A stretch of DNA of 6,540 nucleotides from an uncultured bacterium (lineage in GTDB: Bacteria; Bacillota_I; Bacilli_A; RF39; UBA660), in the NCBI GenBank assembly GCA_900314225.1, contig OMUM01000108.1:1-6540 (forward strand). Reading direction: 5' to 3'. The first letter of the stretch is position 1. Every line of letters begins with the position of its first letter. The notes beneath the pieces were generated by a model. The model was not told the DNA's origin, searched no databases, and was given only the letters and a program-made list of their open reading frames with translations. Both the position numbers and the translations under genes were made by a program. Shown here piece after piece: positions 4,036 through 6,540 of this stretch.

Positions 4036-6403
4036 ATGCAAAGTCATCACCAGTTTCACCATAATTATCGTTATCAAGAGCTAAGTTTGATATACCTAAA
4101 CTATTACTATTATTTAAACTAACTTGACCAGAAGACATATTAGTAACATTTAATTGTTGATTATTTTTTTGTAAAGCAACATTTGAACTTGATAAATTTC
4201 CAGTAATTACAGGTCCACTTAAATCTAAAGGAGTATTACCAATATCTTTTGAATTATTAACTTCTGGTAAAGAAGATGAAGTAGAATTAATATTACTTTG
4301 AATTACTGGAGTAGACTCCGACTTAACAGATTGACTTGTTTGAACAACACTTGCAGATGGTTGATCATTAGAAATCTCTGGAGCAGCCACAACTTTTTCT
4401 TCACTAGGAAATTCACTAACTTGATTAACAGGATTAGTAATATAATTATTGCTAGTTTGTTGCTGAGTACTATTTGCACTAGAAATATCATTTACCACAA
4501 AAGATGAAGTATTAGGGTTAGACATACCTTTCATAACAGCCATATTCATTAAGTTTTCAACAGAATTGGAATTACTAATGCTCTGAGAACTAGGTAAAGA
4601 AATATTATTATTATTATTAATATTATTTAAATTATTTAATTTATCTCCAATACCACTACCCCAAATTCTAACAACATCACAGTTACTAGATAAAGGTGAA
4701 GGATCGGGCATTTGCATCTTCACTATCAAAGGTATTTTAAAACCAAGTCCAAATCCTAAACAAGTACCAGCTTGTAATGATTTTTGTTTTTCAATAATAT
4801 CATCAGTAATATGAGGAACCATTTTACGTATATAATCTACATCCATTGGATGATTAATTTTAAATATTAAGAAATTTGTACACTGAGATATAACAGTATC
4901 AGATATTTCTACTGGTCTTTGTGAAATAAGTCCAAGAATTACAGCATATTTACGACCTTCTTTAGCAATTCTTTCAAATATATTATATCCAAATAAAAAT
5001 CTATCTCTATCATCTTGAATATATCTATGAGCCTCTTCAAGTATTATATGAAAAGGAATACTACCTCTATTTTTTAATCCTTTAGCAAAATCAAATATAA
5101 GTCTTGAATAAATTTTTGTAAGTACTTTAGCAAAATCATCATCTATATCATTTAAATTAATATTAACAATTTGATATTTTTTACCATTATCTATTAACAA
5201 AGAAGAAAGAAAAGTTTCAAGTGATACATAATCTTTAACATCAAAATACTTTGCATTTTCACCAACTATTAATGAATGCAATCTAACTCTAATAGTTACA
5301 GCATCACCATAAGTTTGTTCATTTCTAAGCCAACCTTCACTAATTAAAGTAAAATTAAGTGCTTTCTCTAATGTATCTAATGTATAAAAAACTCCTTTAT
5401 GTGGTTCATAATTATCATATTCATCTTTTATAAATGATGATAGATATTCATTCATTAAAACACTTTCAGTAAAATTACCAGAATTATCAATTAAAAAACA
5501 CTCTCTAAATTTTCTAACATATCCAATTCCTTGTACAGGAGCTTCTAGATTAAATTGTTCGGTTGAACAACTAGCAAGAATTGAGAAAATTTCATTTCTT
5601 TTATTTGGAGCAGTTTCATTGGTATATAAAATAGTCATAATAGCTTTAGCAATTAAATGATTTTTATAAGCTGTAGCATCCATATCATTTTGACTAAAAA
5701 CTAAAGCTAATTTTAACATTCGCTCAATTATTGGTAATTGTGAATGAGATGTACATTGTAAAAGTAATGCCATATCATCTTTATTTAATAAATATATTGG
5801 TAGTCTTAACTTTTCACCTATTCCATCAGTCTCATTAGTACTAATATATCTATAATTAAAATTACTATTAATAGAATTCAAATTACTAAAAGCATTATAA
5901 TATTCACCTGAAGAATCAAATATAAAAATATTAGCTTTATAAGGATTTAATCTTTTATCATGAAACATATTTTGAAAAAGACGTGATACACCACAAGATT
6001 TTCCTGAACCAGTATTACCAAATATAGCAAAATGATTACTAAAAAAGTTATTAACATTTAAATATATTTTTGTATTATCATACAATGGACTTTGTCCTAA
6101 TTCCATAAATCCAGCTTCATCTTTTCCCATAAACATTGGTACTTCTTCTGGCTTAATTACACGAATATTAGCATCTAAAGTAGGTTTACGAATAGTACCA
6201 CCTATTAAATTGCCATTGACAACTTCTCCTAAAAATCTAGCCTTTACAATGTCACCATCCAAGTCATTAACTTCTCCTAATATTTTTTTAGTTGAATCTT
6301 CAAATATTAAATGTAAATTCATTAAATTAGAAGTTAATGTAGCCCCTTCTTTAAGTTTAATACTACAACCATCATTACCAATAAATATAATTTTATCAAA
6401 CAT
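4034..6403 (-). CDS. HerA/DUF87-family P-loop ATPase with a low-complexity C-terminal tail
   Basis: This 789-residue protein belongs to the HerA-FtsK group of hexameric DNA-pumping ATPases. An N-terminal beta-rich region (about 1-90) resembles the HAS-barrel domain of HerA. The ATPase core has Walker A GNTGSGKS (129-136), FDSSGEY (162-168, cf. the DxxGEY motif), a helical insert (about 205-400), Walker B IILEEAH (453-459), basic RIAKEGRKY (478-486) with a plausible arginine finger, and SQRP (494-497). The core ends near 585. Residues about 588-789 are Asn/Ser/Gln-rich, lack recognisable domains and end in an acidic DNDNYGETGDDFA; they are probably disordered. HerA proteins usually act with the nuclease NurA or, in some defence systems, with SIR2 or DUF4297 effectors, but none is visible here: ffh lies downstream and only a fragment of the upstream gene is present. 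The start at 6403 has AGAGGG six bases upstream. DNA translocation is likely; the biological role is unknown. Confidence 0.85.
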   Translation of the reverse strand: MFDKIIFIGNDGCSIKLKEGATLTSNLMNLHLIFEDSTKKILGEVNDLDGDIVKARFLGEVVNGNLIGGTIRKPTLDANIRVIKPEEVPMFMGKDEAGFMELGQSPLYDNTKIYLNVNNFFSNHFAIFGNTGSGKSCGVSRLFQNMFHDKRLNPYKANIFIFDSSGEYYNAFSNLNSINSNFNYRYISTNETDGIGEKLRLPIYLLNKDDMALLLQCTSHSQLPIIERMLKLALVFSQNDMDATAYKNHLIAKAIMTILYTNETAPNKRNEIFSILASCSTEQFNLEAPVQGIGYVRKFRECFLIDNSGNFTESVLMNEYLSSFIKDEYDNYEPHKGVFYTLDTLEKALNFTLISEGWLRNEQTYGDAVTIRVRLHSLIVGENAKYFDVKDYVSLETFLSSLLIDNGKKYQIVNINLNDIDDDFAKVLTKIYSRLIFDFAKGLKNRGSIPFHIILEEAHRYIQDDRDRFLFGYNIFERIAKEGRKYAVILGLISQRPVEISDTVISQCTNFLIFKINHPMDVDYIRKMVPHITDDIIEKQKSLQAGTCLGFGLGFKIPLIVKMQMPDPSPLSSNCDVVRIWGSGIGDKLNNLNNINNNNNISLPSSQSISNSNSVENLMNMAVMKGMSNPNTSSFVVNDISSANSTQQQTSNNYITNPVNQVSEFPSEEKVVAAPEISNDQPSASVVQTSQSVKSESTPVIQSNINSTSSSLPEVNNSKDIGNTPLDLSGPVITGNLSSSNVALQKNNQQLNVTNMSSGQVSLNNSNSLGISNLALDNDNYGETGDDFA
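4600..4644. repeat. AT-only simple sequence tract inside the HerA-like gene
   Basis: Forty-five consecutive bases contain only A and T, including about five ATT units in a row (from about 4603). On the minus strand this encodes the Asn-rich junction (residues about 587-601, five Asn in a row) between the ATPase core and the tail. Such triplet tracts are prone to length change by slippage in whole codons. Confidence 0.65.
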
Positions 6404-6409
6404 AACAAT

Positions 6410-6415
6410 CCCTCT
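6410..6415 (-). promoter_or_regulatory. Ribosome binding site of the HerA-like gene
   Basis: AGAGGG on the minus strand lies six bases before the ATG at 6403, an ideal spacing that supports this start. Confidence 0.7.
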
Positions 6416-6419
6416 ATTC

Positions 6420-6435
6420 TTAGAACCTATTCTAA
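6420..6435. repeat. 6-4-6 inverted repeat in the leader of the HerA-like gene
   Basis: TTAGAA (6420-6425) and TTCTAA (6430-6435) are exact reverse complements around CCTA. The palindrome spans the predicted transcription start and the first leader bases, ending four bases before the ribosome binding site. It could be an operator or a small RNA hairpin; it does not match the Bacillus LexA box. Confidence 0.5.
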
Positions 6436-6440
6436 CTAAG

Positions 6441-6469
6441 ATTATAACTTTTTTCTACAACTTTTACAA
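6441..6469 (-). promoter_or_regulatory. Predicted sigma-A promoter of the HerA-like gene
   Basis: On the minus strand TTGTAA (6464-6469) and a perfect TATAAT (6441-6446) are 17 bases apart. Initiation near 6434 gives a leader of about 31 bases containing the inverted repeat at 6420-6435 and the AGAGGG site. It lies between the terminator of the upstream gene and the start codon, so the gene is likely transcribed on its own. Confidence 0.65.
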
Positions 6470-6470
6470 G

Positions 6471-6504
6471 AAAAAAACTATAAAACAAATATATCTTTAT
6501 AGTT
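6471..6504 (-). terminator. Rho-independent terminator of the upstream partial gene
   Basis: AACTATAAA (6496-6504, minus strand) pairs perfectly with TTTATAGTT (6476-6484), and a run of seven T follows (6471-6477). The 11-base loop can close further by a G-T pair. It begins inside the stop codon of the reading frame entering from the right edge, which supports that fragment being a real gene end. Confidence 0.75.
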
Positions 6505-6540
6505 AAATTATACCCTCTATTTGATTTTTTATATCTCTAG
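6503..6540 (-). CDS. C-terminal fragment of an unidentified gene
   Basis: An open frame enters from the right edge on the minus strand and ends with Arg-Asp-Ile-Lys-Asn-Gln-Ile-Glu-Gly-Ile-Ile, then TAA at 6503-6505. Eleven codons are too few to identify a family. The case for it is that a good terminator starts at its stop codon and points the same way, the arrangement seen at the other genes here. The other two minus frames hit stops within the first bases. Confidence 0.4.
   Translation of the reverse strand, partial: RDIKNQIEGII

Noticed and set aside
4298..4507. Open frames on both strands inside the tail of the HerA-like gene.
   Set aside because: They are out-of-frame readings of low-complexity coding sequence, with no ribosome binding site or family resemblance.
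4034..6403. A HerA-based antiphage defence system.
   Set aside because: No SIR2, DUF4297, NurA or other effector gene is visible. The gene sits beside ffh, is bounded by its own terminator, and its left-hand neighbours are all housekeeping or coat genes.
6420..6435. LexA (SOS) box ahead of the HerA-like gene.
   Set aside because: The Bacillus box needs GAAC and GTTC halves with a four-base gap. Only GAAC is present, and the symmetry centre of the palindrome is different.
6210..6506. Plus-strand open frame antisense to the start of the HerA-like gene and running through its promoter.
   Set aside because: It has no ribosome binding site, and it overlaps a well-supported start codon, promoter and terminator on the minus strand.

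Overview
This very AT-rich window reads as the chromosome of a low-GC Gram-positive bacterium of the Bacilli/Firmicutes type. It carries a PrsA-type foldase lipoprotein, a long RecX, strong AGGAGG and AGGTGAT ribosome binding sites, and a CotD-like spore coat protein, which points to a spore-forming or formerly spore-forming lineage. TGG is used for Trp and no reading frame needs TGA as a sense codon, so the standard bacterial code fits. The exact lineage cannot be named from the sequence alone.

Layout. prsA (95-1105) is the only gene on the plus strand. It converges on a minus-strand block and shares a terminator with recX. The minus-strand block, in transcription order from the right edge, is: the last codons of an unidentified gene (6503-6540) with its terminator; a HerA/DUF87-family ATPase (4034-6403) with a long Asn/Ser/Gln-rich tail; ffh (2655-3962); a CotD-like coat protein (2265-2597); rpoZ (1921-2127); and recX (1122-1877). 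Promoter-like sequences precede prsA, ffh, the HerA-like gene and rpoZ. Hairpins, most followed by T-runs, end nearly every gene, so most units look monocistronic; rpoZ-recX is the likely exception.

Function. The contents are mostly housekeeping: ffh targets nascent membrane and secreted proteins, PrsA folds exported proteins outside the membrane, rpoZ is an RNA polymerase subunit and RecX tunes RecA. The coat protein and the HerA-like ATPase are lineage-specific additions. I see no CRISPR array, transposon, tRNA, rRNA or recognisable defence operon, and no stretch over 300 bases lacks a gene. The points most worth a second look are a PrsA parvulin domain whose first active-site His is Gln, the HerA-like ATPase with a disordered tail and no visible NurA partner, stop codons buried inside terminator hairpins, and inverted repeats over the rpoZ and herA-like promoter regions.
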